Part shown: positions 1-9,765 of the stretch, in pieces
How the letters are laid out: every line of letters starts with the position of its first letter
How positions within the stretch are numbered: position 1 is the first letter of the stretch
Assembly: GCA_902787595.1 (NCBI GenBank)
Contig: CADAHD010000078.1
Span: 1 to 12,281 of the forward strand
Reading direction: 5' to 3'
From: an uncultured Lachnospiraceae bacterium
Lineage (GTDB): Bacteria > Bacillota_A > Clostridia > Lachnospirales > Lachnospiraceae
Length of the DNA stretch: 12,281 nt
Translations under genes and position numbers: made by a program
The notes under the pieces: generated by a model
Databases searched by the model: none
What the model was told of the DNA's origin: nothing
The model's input: only the letters and a program-made list of their open reading frames with translations

Positions 1-519
1 ATCCGCGGCGCTGTTGTACTCCCTCACGGAACAGGTAAAACAGATCGCGTGCTGGTATTCGCAAAGGGCGATAAGATCTCCGAGGCTGAGGCTGCAGGTG
101 CAGACCATGTAGGTGGTGAGGAACTGATCCCCAGGATCCAGAACGAAGGCTGGCTTGACTTTGACGTTGTAGTAGCAACTCCCGACATGATGGGTGTTGT
201 AGGTCGTTTAGGTAAGGTGCTGGGCCCCAAGGGCTTAATGCCCAACCCTAAGGCAGGTACCGTTACAATGGACGTTACCAAGGCTATCAACGATATCAAA
301 GCAGGTAAGATCGAGTACAGACTTGACAAGAGCAACATCATTCACTGCCCTATCGGCAAGGCAAGCTTTTCCGAGGATCAGCTTACCGAGAACCTTACGG
401 CTCTGATGGAAGCTATCGTTAAGGCTAAGCCCTCAACCCTTAAGGGCCAGTACTTAAAGAGCATCACCCTGGCAAGCACCATGGGCCCGGGCGTAAAGAT
501 CAACACAGCTAAGTACTAA
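1..519 (+). CDS. rplA: 50S ribosomal protein L1, 5'-truncated by window edge
   Basis: L1 forms the mobile L1 stalk of the large subunit, which helps release E-site tRNA; in many bacteria it also represses its own operon. The frame is open from base 1 and encodes 172 residues, against a usual length of about 230, so roughly the first 60 residues lie upstream of the window. Visible family hallmarks are the [13 protein letters not shown] segment at the start, the L1 signature [16 protein letters not shown] (about bases 217-264), and the [16 protein letters not shown]-terminus, typical of bacterial L1. An internal ATG at base 49 is not the start, because conserved sequence continues upstream of it. 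The usual partner rplK would be expected just upstream. The gene ends at TAA and is followed directly by a strong terminator, which separates it from rplJ. Confidence 0.97.
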   Translation: MRGAVVLPHGTGKTDRVLVFAKGDKISEAEAAGADHVGGEELIPRIQNEGWLDFDVVVATPDMMGVVGRLGKVLGPKGLMPNPKAGTVTMDVTKAINDIKAGKIEYRLDKSNIIHCPIGKASFSEDQLTENLTALMEAIVKAKPSTLKGQYLKSITLASTMGPGVKINTAKY

Positions 520-527
520 GAAAGATC

Positions 528-555
528 AAAACCTCCGCTTCGGCGGAGGTTTTTT
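528..555 (+). terminator. Rho-independent terminator after rplA
   Basis: Seven G:C-rich pairs (532-538 with 543-549) close a UUCG tetraloop on a C-G pair, an exceptionally stable hairpin. Four A residues in front pair with part of the run of six T residues (550-555). It lies 12 bp after the rplA stop and should end most rplK-rplA transcription before the rplJ promoter. Confidence 0.93.
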
Positions 556-604
556 GATGACTGATGCAGAAAAATCACGAGGTCCGTGTTTTTTAAAAAA
601 GTTG

Positions 605-633
605 TTGACAAGAAGCATCGCGTGTGGTATTAT
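605..633 (+). promoter_or_regulatory. Housekeeping promoter for rplJ-rplL, with extended -10
   Basis: The -35 box TTGACA (605-610) is a perfect consensus. A 17-bp spacer leads to the -10 box TATTAT (628-633), preceded by TGG at 625-627 (extended -10). The predicted start is near 639-641, just ahead of the L10-leader structure. It is the strongest promoter in the window, which fits the high demand for L7/L12. Confidence 0.9.
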
Positions 634-640
634 CTTCATC

Positions 641-770
641 GGCTTGAAAAAAGCCATGCCGAAGACAGCAGGTGCCCAAAAGGCGTAAAGTGCAAACTGC
701 CTGCCGAGGAGAGAGAAGTTAAAAGTGAATGCTTTGATTTTCTGTTCTCCGGCATATCCGGAGATTTTTT
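641..770 (+). ncRNA. L10 leader: autoregulatory attenuator RNA of rplJ-rplL
   Basis: This untranslated leader should be the binding site through which the L10-L12 complex represses its own operon. A 5' hairpin (641-645 with 651-655) is followed by the family-typical GAAGACAGCAGGTGC (661-675) and CTGCCGAGG (701-709) elements; 668-672 pairs with 700-704. An antiterminator can form between 708-718 and 739-750, with G744 bulged. It sequesters 746-750, the 5' arm of the terminator hairpin that follows, so the two structures exclude each other. Known of the family: transcription attenuation by L10(L12)4 is described for Bacillus subtilis rplJL. Inferred here: protein binding to the upstream fold frees the terminator. 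An open frame of about 70 codons across the leader is not a gene. Confidence 0.88.
746..770 (+). terminator. Attenuator terminator in the rplJ leader
   Basis: A 7-bp stem (746-752 with 758-764) with loop CATAT is followed by six T residues (765-770). It lies 30 bp before the rplJ start codon and downstream of the L10-binding fold. Its 5' arm overlaps the antiterminator pairing, which makes it a conditional rather than constitutive terminator. Confidence 0.87.
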
Positions 771-800
771 ATCTCCAAAAATCTGTAAGGAGGAATAGAC

Positions 801-1325
801 ATGGCAAAAGTAGAACTTAAAGCACCTGTGGTTGCTGAGATCTCAGAAGTGATCAAAGATGCACAGTCCGTTCTGCTGGTAGACCACTGCGGTCTGACTG
901 TTGACCAGGATACAAAGCTTCGTAAGCAGCTTCGTGAGGCAGGTCTGACCTACAAGGTTTACAAGAACACCATGATGCGTTTTGCGTTCAAGGATACAGA
1001 TTGCGAGAAGCTCGACGATCTGCTCAACGGACCCAGCGCACTGGTTGTTTCTAAGACGGACGCAACAGCACCCGCAAGAGAGATCGCAAAGTTCGCAAAG
1101 ACCGCTCCCAAGTTAGAGTTCAAGGGCGGTATCGTAGAGGGTACATTCTATGACGCAAAGGGCCTTGAGTCCGTTGCACAGGTTCCCTCAAGAGAGGAAC
1201 TGCTTTCCAGACTGCTTGGCAGCATGCAGAGTCCAATCACCAATTTCGCCCGCGTGATCAAGCAGATCGCAGAAAAAGGCGGCGAAGCAGCACCTGCGGC
1301 AGCAGAAGCACCCGCAGCAGAGTAA
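801..1325 (+). CDS. rplJ: 50S ribosomal protein L10
   Basis: L10 anchors the L7/L12 dimers to 23S rRNA at the base of the stalk that recruits translation factors, and with L12 it is the repressor of this operon. The 174-residue product has the usual length. The N-terminal globular rRNA-binding domain (residues 1 to about 130) shows SVLLVDHCGLTVDQ, the LRKQLREAG segment, YKVYKNTMMR and LNGPSALV. A C-terminal helix (about 135-160, LLSRLLGSMQSPITNFARVI) is where L12 dimers dock, followed by an Ala/Glu/Pro-rich tail. The start is fixed by TAAGGAGG at 786-793, seven bases before ATG. rplL follows after 30 bp. Confidence 0.98.
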   Translation: MAKVELKAPVVAEISEVIKDAQSVLLVDHCGLTVDQDTKLRKQLREAGLTYKVYKNTMMRFAFKDTDCEKLDDLLNGPSALVVSKTDATAPAREIAKFAKTAPKLEFKGGIVEGTFYDAKGLESVAQVPSREELLSRLLGSMQSPITNFARVIKQIAEKGGEAAPAAAEAPAAE

Positions 1326-1355
1326 TCAACAATTATCAATGGAGGTAAATTTAAA

Positions 1356-1733
1356 ATGGCTAAATTAAGCAAAGAAGAGATCATCGAAGCTATCAAGGAG
1401 CTCTCAGTATTAGAGCTTAACGACCTTGTAAAGGCTTGTGAGGAAGAGTTCGGCGTATCTGCAGCAGCAGGCGTTGTTGTAGCAGCAGGTCCCGCAGCAG
1501 GCGCTGCAGCTGAGGAAGAGAAGACTGAGTTCGATGTAGAGCTCACCAGCTTCGGCGAGAAGAAGATGGACGTTATCAAGGTTATACGTACCATCACCGG
1601 TCTGGGCCTGAAGGAGTCCAAGGAACTGGTAGAAGGCGCTCCCAAGATGGTAAAGGAAGGCGCTTCCAAGGACGAAGCAAACGACATCAAGGCAAAGCTG
1701 GAAGAAGTTGGCGCTACCGTAACCCTGAAGTAA
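1356..1733 (+). CDS. rplL: 50S ribosomal protein L7/L12
   Basis: L7/L12 is the multicopy acidic stalk protein that recruits initiation and elongation factors and stimulates their GTPase activity. The 125-residue length is normal. Order of parts: N-terminal dimerisation and L10-binding domain (1 to about 38, [20 protein letters not shown]), a flexible Ala/Gly-rich hinge (about 40-55), and the globular C-terminal domain (about 60-125) with [35 protein letters not shown] and [14 protein letters not shown] at 1341-1345 precedes the ATG by 10 bases. It is co-transcribed with rplJ and followed within about 25 bases by a terminator. Confidence 0.98.
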   Translation: MAKLSKEEIIEAIKELSVLELNDLVKACEEEFGVSAAAGVVVAAGPAAGAAAEEEKTEFDVELTSFGEKKMDVIKVIRTITGLGLKESKELVEGAPKMVKEGASKDEANDIKAKLEEVGATVTLK

Positions 1734-1757
1734 TTTCGGCCTAAACAGATTTCGTTC

Positions 1758-1789
1758 AAGAGCGGACCATTCCGGCCCGCTCTTTTTTT
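1758..1789 (+). terminator. Terminator between rplL and rpoB
   Basis: The stem AAGAGCGG (1758-1765) pairs with CCGCTC plus two T residues (1777-1784), with a small inner CC/GG helix (1767-1768 with 1774-1775), and ends in a run of seven T residues (1783-1789). It should cut most rplJL transcription before rpoB, giving the usual excess of L7/L12 over polymerase subunits. Confidence 0.88.
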
Positions 1790-1864
1790 GCTTTCCAAGC
1801 TGTCAGGGTTGTGGCGCTCCGTTTTAGGAGCCAGCCACGCCCTGGCAGTTGGAGCGGGGAAAGC
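1790..1864. repeat. Long imperfect inverted repeat / structured RNA in rplL-rpoB gap
   Basis: This 75-nt stretch folds into one long hairpin. The outer helix pairs 1790-1796 with 1858-1864. The middle helix pairs 1800-1808 with 1840-1848 (nine pairs, one G-U). The inner helices pair 1811-1815 with 1834-1838 and 1816-1820 with 1827-1831, around a six-base loop (1821-1826). Interruptions are a purine-rich 7-nt bulge (1851-1857), a CA bulge (1832-1833) and a small internal loop at 1809-1810/1839. No T run follows, so it is not a plain terminator. It may be a double-strand RNase processing site, as known in the E. coli rplL-rpoB gap, or a copy of a dispersed palindromic repeat. I do not recognise a named family. 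Confidence 0.6.
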
Positions 1865-1902
1865 TAATCCCATGGCTGCAGCAAATATTTATAAAAAAAT
1901 CC

Positions 1903-1931
1903 TTGACTTATTTATACCCGCGTGCTATCCT
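1903..1931 (+). promoter_or_regulatory. Probable rpoB promoter, extended -10
   Basis: TTGACT (1903-1908) matches five of six bases of the -35 consensus. A 17-bp spacer leads to TATCCT (1926-1931), preceded by TGC (1923-1925), which gives an extended -10 that can offset the weaker hexamer. An A-rich tract (1885-1899) just upstream could act as an UP-like element. The predicted start is near 1938, leaving a leader of about 120 nt. A TATTAT at 1931-1936 lies too far from the -35 box (22 bp) to be its partner. Confidence 0.72.
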
Positions 1932-1940
1932 ATTATCCGT

Positions 1941-2011
1941 GTCGTTGTGCGTAGTGGGCATACTATGCTTTTTTGTACGCTTTTTATATATGATAACACG
2001 CGTGCCACGAC
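1941..2011 (+). promoter_or_regulatory. Structured rpoB 5' leader with possible weak attenuator
   Basis: GCGTA (1949-1953) pairs with TACGC (1976-1980), enclosing a GCAT/ATGC hairpin (1958-1961 with 1965-1968). Five T residues follow directly (1981-1985), as in a weak intrinsic terminator; six more T residues follow the inner hairpin (1969-1974). GTCGT (1941-1945) can pair with ACGAC (2007-2011) to enclose the whole, and CACGCGTG (1997-2004) is self-complementary. A role in tuning rpoB transcription is inference only; each stem is short. Confidence 0.33.
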
Positions 2012-2042
2012 CGGTCAACGGTAACCATAAACAATATAAAAC

Positions 2043-2050
2043 GGGGTGAG
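2043..2050 (+). promoter_or_regulatory. Ribosome binding site that decides the rpoB start
   Basis: GGGGTGAG complements the anti-Shine-Dalgarno end of 16S rRNA and sits seven bases before ATG 2058. A GTG at 2046 in the same frame would overlap this site and has no ribosome site of its own, so ATG 2058 is preferred. Confidence 0.8.
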
Positions 2051-2057
2051 TGTCAGT

Positions 2058-3396
2058 ATGGAAAAAAACAGAATTCTTCCTATGAACGCCGGTAACGGCA
2101 AGAGAATGAGCTATTCCAGACGTAAAGAAGTTCTGGAGATGCCCAACCTGATCGAAGTCCAGCAGAACTCCTACAGGTGGTTCCTTAAAGAGGGACTGAG
2201 GGAAGCCTTCGATGATATTTCTCCTATCACCGATTACGGCGGGCACCTTAGACTTGAGTTCGTAGATTTCGAGCTTGATAAGGAAGAGCACAGTATCAGC
2301 GAGTGCAAAGAACGCGATCTTACCTATGAGGCGCCTTTAAAAGTAAAAGTTCGTCTCTACAATAACGATAAGGATCAGATCCGCGAGCATGAGATCTTCA
2401 TGGGATATCTTCCCAAGATGACGGAGACCGGCACCTTTGTGGTAAACGGTGCAGAGCGTGTTATAGTCAGCCAGCTGGTACGTTCGCCCGGTATCTACTA
2501 TAATATAAGCCGTGACAGGAGCGGAAAGCAGCTTTTTGCAGCTACCGTTATCCCTAACCGTGGTGCATGGCTTGAGTATGAAACCGATTCAAATGATATA
2601 TTCTGGGTAAGGGTGGACCGTAATAAGAAGGTTCCCATTACCGTATTTTTGCGTGCTATCGGTCTGGGCAGTGATGATGAGATCATCAATGTTTTCGGCG
2701 ATGAGCCCAAGATCCTTCAGTCGTTCACAAAGGATACCGCAAAGACTTATGAAGAAGGCCTTAAAGTACTTTATGACAAGGTACGTCCCGGTGAGCCCCC
2801 CAGTGTTGAGAGCGCAGAGGGCTATGTAACCAGTACCTTCTTTGATGCAAGACGTTATGACCTTGCCAAGGTGGGCCGTTATAAGTTTAATAAGAAGCTG
2901 GCGCTGCGCAACCGTATCCGCGGTCACATCCTGGCTGAGGATGTTGTCAATCCTTACACTCATGAGATAGTAAGCCTTGAAACCTTTGACGAAGAGGGAA
3001 ATTCTACAGGAATCCTTGAAGCAAAAGCGGGCACAGTGGTTACTGCCGAGCTGGCAGATGTTATCCAGAACAGCGCTGTTGAAAGCGTTATGATACGTAC
3101 CGAAAAGCGTGATGTAAAGGTCATCTCCAACCTTATGGTAGACCTTGAAGCATGGCTTGATGTGGATGCAAAGAAGCTGGGCATCACTGAAAAGGTTTAC
3201 TGGCCCGAGCTCAAAAAGATCCTTCGCGCTTACAGCACCAGGACAGACGAACTGCCTGAGGCTATACGTCAGAACATACACGAGCTTGTTCCCAAGCACA
3301 TCACCAAGAGCGATATAGTTGCATCAGTCAACTATAACATCGCGCTTGAGTACGGCATCGGCAATGATGATGATATCGATCATCTTGGGCGAGCGT

Positions 3397-3410
<14 letters not shown>
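2058..3410 (+). CDS. rpoB: RNA polymerase beta subunit, N-terminal part (frame broken at about 3387)
   Basis: RpoB, with RpoC, forms the catalytic core of RNA polymerase. This frame encodes the first 444 residues of authentic beta, then runs into a short out-of-frame tail and a TGA at 3408-3410. Recognisable blocks: [13 protein letters not shown] near the start, the protrusion and lobe with [24 protein letters not shown] cut into the usual order, [16 protein letters not shown], and the conserved [14 protein letters not shown] at the end. After DHLG, beta from other bacteria continues with an invariant NRR motif and about 24 more residues. Here the frame reads RAYDCS and stops. The missing block is absent from all frames nearby, so this is a deletion plus frameshift and not merely a one-base slip. 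The rest of beta continues in the +1 frame. With the missing block restored, the protein would be about 1324 residues. Confidence 0.93.
3384..3397 (+). other. Deletion/frameshift junction within rpoB
   Basis: Upstream frame codons end CAT CTT GGG (3381-3389). Downstream conserved codons resume GAG CGT ATG (3391-3399) in the +1 frame. In B. subtilis and E. coli beta (recalled, not aligned here), 27 residues separate HLG from ER(M/L). The window has four bases between CTT and GAG where 84 are expected, a net loss of about 80 nt. The exact breakpoint cannot be fixed because GG/GC bases are shared at the join. Confidence 0.88.
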
Positions 3411-5952
<2,542 letters not shown>

Positions 5953-5989
5953 ATATCAGATCAACGTTTGAAGTTTTCAGGATATCAGG

Positions 5990-5995
5990 AAGGAG
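5990..5995 (+). promoter_or_regulatory. Ribosome binding site that decides the rpoC start
   Basis: AAGGAG lies 11 bases before ATG 6007. The in-frame TTG at 5968 has no such site ahead and would add 13 residues not expected in RpoC, so 6007 is chosen. Confidence 0.85.
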
Positions 5996-6006
5996 ATCAA
6001 ATAAAA

Positions 6007-9000
6007 ATGGCAGATATAAAGAACAATGAGTTTCAGCCTATCTCATTTGAAAAGATCAGCATAGGCCTTGCCTCCCCGGAGAAGATACGCGAGTGGTCTA
6101 CCAGAAACAACAACCCCGAGGCGGGCGTGGTGACCAAGCCGGAGACCATCAACTATCGTACATTAAAACCTGAGAAGGACGGTCTTTACTGCGAAAAGAT
6201 CTTCGGACCCAGCAAAGACTGGGAATGCCACTGCGGCAAGTATCGCAAGATCCGTCATAAGGGCGTTATCTGCGATAAGTGCGGCGTGGAAGTTACAAAA
6301 AGCAATGTAAGAAGAGAGCGCATGGGCCGCATCGAGCTGGCTGCTCCCGTTTCACACATCTGGTATTTCAAGGGCATACCCAGCCGTATGGCTCTTATAC
6401 TGGATCTTTCTCCGAAGGAGCTGGAGCGTGTACTTTACTTCTCTGCATATATCGTACTTGATGCAGGCGATACCGATCTGAAGAAGATGCAGGTACTGAC
6501 CGAGCATGAGTATCAGGAGCAGAGAGAGAAATTCGGCAGTCGTTTCGTGGTCGGCATGGGTGCCGAAGCTATCAAGAGCCTTCTTGAAGAGATCGATGTC
6601 GATAAGGACATGCAGGAGCTTAAGGCTAAGCTTGATGATCCTTCGACAAAGGTACAGATGAGAGCAAAGATAGTTAAGCGTCTTGAGGTGTTTGAGTCCT
6701 TCAAGAATTCAAACAATAAGCCTGAATGGATGATAATGACTACCATTCCGGTAATTCCTCCCGATCTGCGCCCTATGGTGCAGCTGGACGGCGGACGTTT
6801 TGCTACTTCCGATCTTAATGATCTTTACAGACGTATAATCAACAGAAACAACCGTCTGCAGAAGCTTCTGGATCTGGGCGCGCCCGATATCATCGTGCGT
6901 AACGAGAAGCGTATGCTGCAGGAAGCTGTTGATGCGCTTATAGATAACGGCCGCCGCGGACGTGCGGTAACAGGTCCCGGAAACCGTGCTCTTAAGAGCC
7001 TTTCCGATATGCTTAAAGGTAAGAGCGGACGTTTCCGTCAGAACCTGCTTGGTAAGCGTGTTGACTATTCAGGTCGTTCGGTTATCGTGGTTGGTCCCGA
7101 GCTTAAGATCTATCAGTGCGGTCTGCCCAAGGAAATGGCTATAGAGCTTTTCAAGCCCTTCGTTATGAAGGAGCTTGTCGGCAAGCAGATCTGCCAGAAC
7201 ATAAAAGCAGCTAAGAAGATGGTAGAGAAGCAGGAAGATGCCGTATGGGATGTACTGGAGGAGGTTATCACAGAACACCCTGTTATGCTTAACCGTGCAC
7301 CTACACTTCACCGTCTGGGTATTCAGGCATTTGAGCCCATCCTGGTAGAAGGTAAGGCTATCAAGCTTCATCCTCTCGTATGTACCGCATTCAATGCGGA
7401 CTTCGACGGTGATCAGATGGCTGTGCATCTGCCTCTGTCAGTTGAAGCACAGGCAGAGTGCCGTTTCCTGCTGCTGAGTCCCAATAACCTGCTTAAGCCT
7501 TCTGACGGCGCGCCCGTTGCGGTTCCTTCGCAGGATATGGTCCTGGGTATTTATTATCTGACTCAGGAGCGTCCCGGTGTTAAGGGCGAGGGCAAGATGT
7601 TCAAGAATGTTAACGAAGCTATCCTGGCTTATGAAAACGGCATCATCGATCTTCATGCAAAGATCAGGGTGCGCATGACATACACTTCAGAGGATGGCGA
7701 GACCTACAGCGACTGGGTTGATTCAACATTGGGAAGATTTATCTTTAACGAGATACTTCCCCAGGATCTGGGATATGTTCCCAGGACCACTCCCAAAGAG
7801 ATGCTGGAGCTTGAGGTTGATTTCCTTGTAGGCAAGAAGCAGCTTAAGGGCATACTTGAGAAGGTCATCAACGTACACGGCGCAACCAAGACGGCCAAGG
7901 TTCTGGATGATGTTAAGGCTATAGGTTACAAGTATTCCACCAGAGCAGCCATGACGGTTTCCATTTCCGACATGGTGGTGCCCGCAAGAAAGTGGGATAT
8001 GCTTAAGGAAACCCAGGATAAGGTTGATGAGATAAACGAAGCATATCAGGATGGCGCTCTTACAGAGAATGAAAGATATAAGACCGTCATATCCGTATGG
8101 GAAGAGACCGACAAGGCTATCGGTAAGGAACTGATGGCAGGTCTTGATAAGTACAATAACATATTCATGATGGCAGACTCCGGAGCCCGTGGTTCCGATC
8201 AGCAGATCAAGCAGCTTGCAGGTATGCGTGGTCTGATGGCAGATACAAGAGGACGTACCATAGAGCTGCCCATTAAGGCAAACTTCCGTGAAGGACTTAA
8301 CGTTCTGGAGTATTTCATCTCCGCTCACGGCGCAAGAAAGGGTCTGTCGGATACCGCACTTCGTACTGCAGACTCCGGTTACCTTACCCGTCGAATGGTT
8401 GATGTCTGCCAGGAGCTTATCATTCAGGAGAATGACTGCTGCGCAGATACCGGAGAGATCCCCGGAATGGAAGTATCCGCTCTGTGGGACGGAAAGGATT
8501 GCGTGGAAGATCTGCCCAGACGTATCAGAGGCCGTTTTGCAGCCGAAGATATCAAGGACAAAGACGGCAACGTGCTGGTTGAGGCAAATAAGATGATCAC
8601 CCAGAAGATGGCTGAGGAGATCGGCAGTCAGGGCATCGAAAAAGTCAAGATCCGTACCATACTTACATGTAAGTCAAAGAGTATCTGCGCTAAGTGCTAC
8701 GGTGCAAACATGGCAACCGGTAAGGCAGTGCAGCTGGGTGAAGCTGTTGGTATCATAGCAGCGCAGTCCATAGGTGAGCCCGGTACACAGCTTACCATGC
8801 GTACCTTCCATACCGGTGGTGTCGCAGGTAACGATATAACAATGGGTCTTCCCCGTGTACAGGAGCTTTTCGAAGCCAGAAAGCCCAAGGGACTTGCGTT
8901 TATTGCAGGTATCGGCGGTCAGGTTTCGATAATCGATTCCAGCAATAAGAGACAGATCGTTATCAAGAATGATGAGGCTGAAAAGGTTTACGAGATCCCT

Positions 9001-9672
9001 TACGGCGCACGCATAAAGGTTACCGAAGGACAGGTTATCGAAGCAGGTGACGAACTCACAGAAGGTTCCGTGGATCCTCACGATCTGCTGGAGATCAAGA
9101 AGATAGAAGCAGTTGAAAGCTACCTGATCCGTGAGGTACAGAAGGTTTACAATATGCAGGGCGTTGATCTGGCAGATAAGCATATCGAGGTTATCGTACG
9201 TCAGATGCTTAAGCGTCAGCGCATAGAAGATCCCGGTGATTCAGGCTATCTGCCCGGAAGTCAGATCGACCGTCTTGTTATCGAGAAAGAGAACAAGCGT
9301 CTTGAAGAAGAGGGCAAGAGACCTATCGTAGCTGCAGATATTATCCTTGGTATCACCAAGGCGGCTCTGGCTACCGATTCCTTCCTGTCGGCTGCATCCT
9401 TCCAGGAGACCACGAAGGTACTTACCGAAGCTGCTATCAAGGGCAAGGTTGATACTCTTCAGGGTCTTAAGGAGAATGTTATCATCGGTAAGCTTATACC
9501 TGCCGGTACAGGATTCAGATGCTACAGTGATGTGCGTCTGGATGTTGACCAGGAAGAGTATGGCGATGATGATGAGATATCCTTTGATGACAGCGATGAT
9601 GAAGTAAGCGGATCGGATTCAATGCTTGAACTGGCAGCTGTTGATTCCGAAGACGGCGGAAGCGAAGAATAA
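6007..9672 (+). CDS. rpoC: RNA polymerase beta' subunit
   Basis: Beta' carries the catalytic magnesium site, clamp, bridge helix and trigger loop. The 1221-residue product has normal Firmicutes length and an uninterrupted frame. The N-terminal zinc ribbon is CHCGK...ICDKCG (about residues 76-94). The invariant NADFDGDQM holds the three catalytic aspartates at D465, D467 and D469. The second zinc site uses Cys811 or Cys812 with C888, C894 and C897 ([13 protein letters not shown]). Bridge helix and trigger loop are covered by [19 protein letters not shown] and [23 protein letters not shown]. Further conserved parts are [37 protein letters not shown] and [19 protein letters not shown]. The last 45 or so residues are acidic and of low complexity ([14 protein letters not shown]), mirroring the RpoB tail. 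Unlike rpoB, no key residue appears missing. Confidence 0.98.
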   Translation: MADIKNNEFQPISFEKISIGLASPEKIREWSTRNNNPEAGVVTKPETINYRTLKPEKDGLYCEKIFGPSKDWECHCGKYRKIRHKGVICDKCGVEVTKSNVRRERMGRIELAAPVSHIWYFKGIPSRMALILDLSPKELERVLYFSAYIVLDAGDTDLKKMQVLTEHEYQEQREKFGSRFVVGMGAEAIKSLLEEIDVDKDMQELKAKLDDPSTKVQMRAKIVKRLEVFESFKNSNNKPEWMIMTTIPVIPPDLRPMVQLDGGRFATSDLNDLYRRIINRNNRLQKLLDLGAPDIIVRNEKRMLQEAVDALIDNGRRGRAVTGPGNRALKSLSDMLKGKSGRFRQNLLGKRVDYSGRSVIVVGPELKIYQCGLPKEMAIELFKPFVMKELVGKQICQNIKAAKKMVEKQEDAVWDVLEEVITEHPVMLNRAPTLHRLGIQAFEPILVEGKAIKLHPLVCTAFNADFDGDQMAVHLPLSVEAQAECRFLLLSPNNLLKPSDGAPVAVPSQDMVLGIYYLTQERPGVKGEGKMFKNVNEAILAYENGIIDLHAKIRVRMTYTSEDGETYSDWVDSTLGRFIFNEILPQDLGYVPRTTPKEMLELEVDFLVGKKQLKGILEKVINVHGATKTAKVLDDVKAIGYKYSTRAAMTVSISDMVVPARKWDMLKETQDKVDEINEAYQDGALTENERYKTVISVWEETDKAIGKELMAGLDKYNNIFMMADSGARGSDQQIKQLAGMRGLMADTRGRTIELPIKANFREGLNVLEYFISAHGARKGLSDTALRTADSGYLTRRMVDVCQELIIQENDCCADTGEIPGMEVSALWDGKDCVEDLPRRIRGRFAAEDIKDKDGNVLVEANKMITQKMAEEIGSQGIEKVKIRTILTCKSKSICAKCYGANMATGKAVQLGEAVGIIAAQSIGEPGTQLTMRTFHTGGVAGNDITMGLPRVQELFEARKPKGLAFIAGIGGQVSIIDSSNKRQIVIKNDEAEKVYEIPYGARIKVTEGQVIEAGDELTEGSVDPHDLLEIKKIEAVESYLIREVQKVYNMQGVDLADKHIEVIVRQMLKRQRIEDPGDSGYLPGSQIDRLVIEKENKRLEEEGKRPIVAADIILGITKAALATDSFLSAASFQETTKVLTEAAIKGKVDTLQGLKENVIIGKLIPAGTGFRCYSDVRLDVDQEEYGDDDEISFDDSDDEVSGSDSMLELAAVDSEDGGSEE

Positions 9673-9697
9673 TCGCATAGGATAAAATAAAGAAAAA

Positions 9698-9739
9698 GGA
9701 ACAGGGAGTGTTATGCTCCCTGTTCTCTGTTTATATTTT
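9698..9739 (+). terminator. Terminator after rpoC
   Basis: A perfect 10-bp stem (9699-9708 with 9716-9725) with a 7-nt loop is followed by a broken T-rich tract (9728-9739, with G and A interruptions). It ends the rpoBC transcript about 26 bp past the stop. The imperfect T run may allow some read-through into the dehydrogenase pair, ahead of which I see no convincing separate promoter. Confidence 0.82.
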
Positions 9740-9765
9740 ATATATATACTACGGAAGGAGAAACA

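Noticed and set aside
586..798. Small 70-codon open frame before rplJ
   Set aside because: It spans the promoter, L10 leader and attenuator, has no ribosome site, and its peptide resembles nothing known. It is a by-product of leader sequence.
1148..1873. 241-codon reverse-strand open frame over rplJ/rplL
   Set aside because: It is antisense to two certain ribosomal genes. Its Ser/Ala-rich peptide mirrors the codon bias of rplL, and no homology is evident.
1788..2049. Two overlapping small open frames in the rplL-rpoB gap
   Set aside because: They cover the hairpin and promoter, have no ribosome sites and show no protein-like composition.
2046..2057. GTG start for RpoB
   Set aside because: It lies inside the Shine-Dalgarno sequence that serves ATG 2058.
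2589..3299. Long reverse-strand open frames over rpoB (and similar ones over rpoC at 7723-8328 and 8674-9183)
   Set aside because: All are shadows of strongly coding sense frames, without ribosome sites or recognisable domains.
3319..3396. Upstream part of the downstream rpoB frame ([11 protein letters not shown]...) as a real N-terminus
   Set aside because: These codons are the +1 shadow of the conserved upstream beta sequence and have no ribosome site. Beta homology in this frame begins only at GERM (about 3388).
5968..6006. TTG start giving a longer RpoC
   Set aside because: No ribosome site precedes it, the extra 13 residues are not part of the family, and AAGGAG is placed correctly for ATG 6007.
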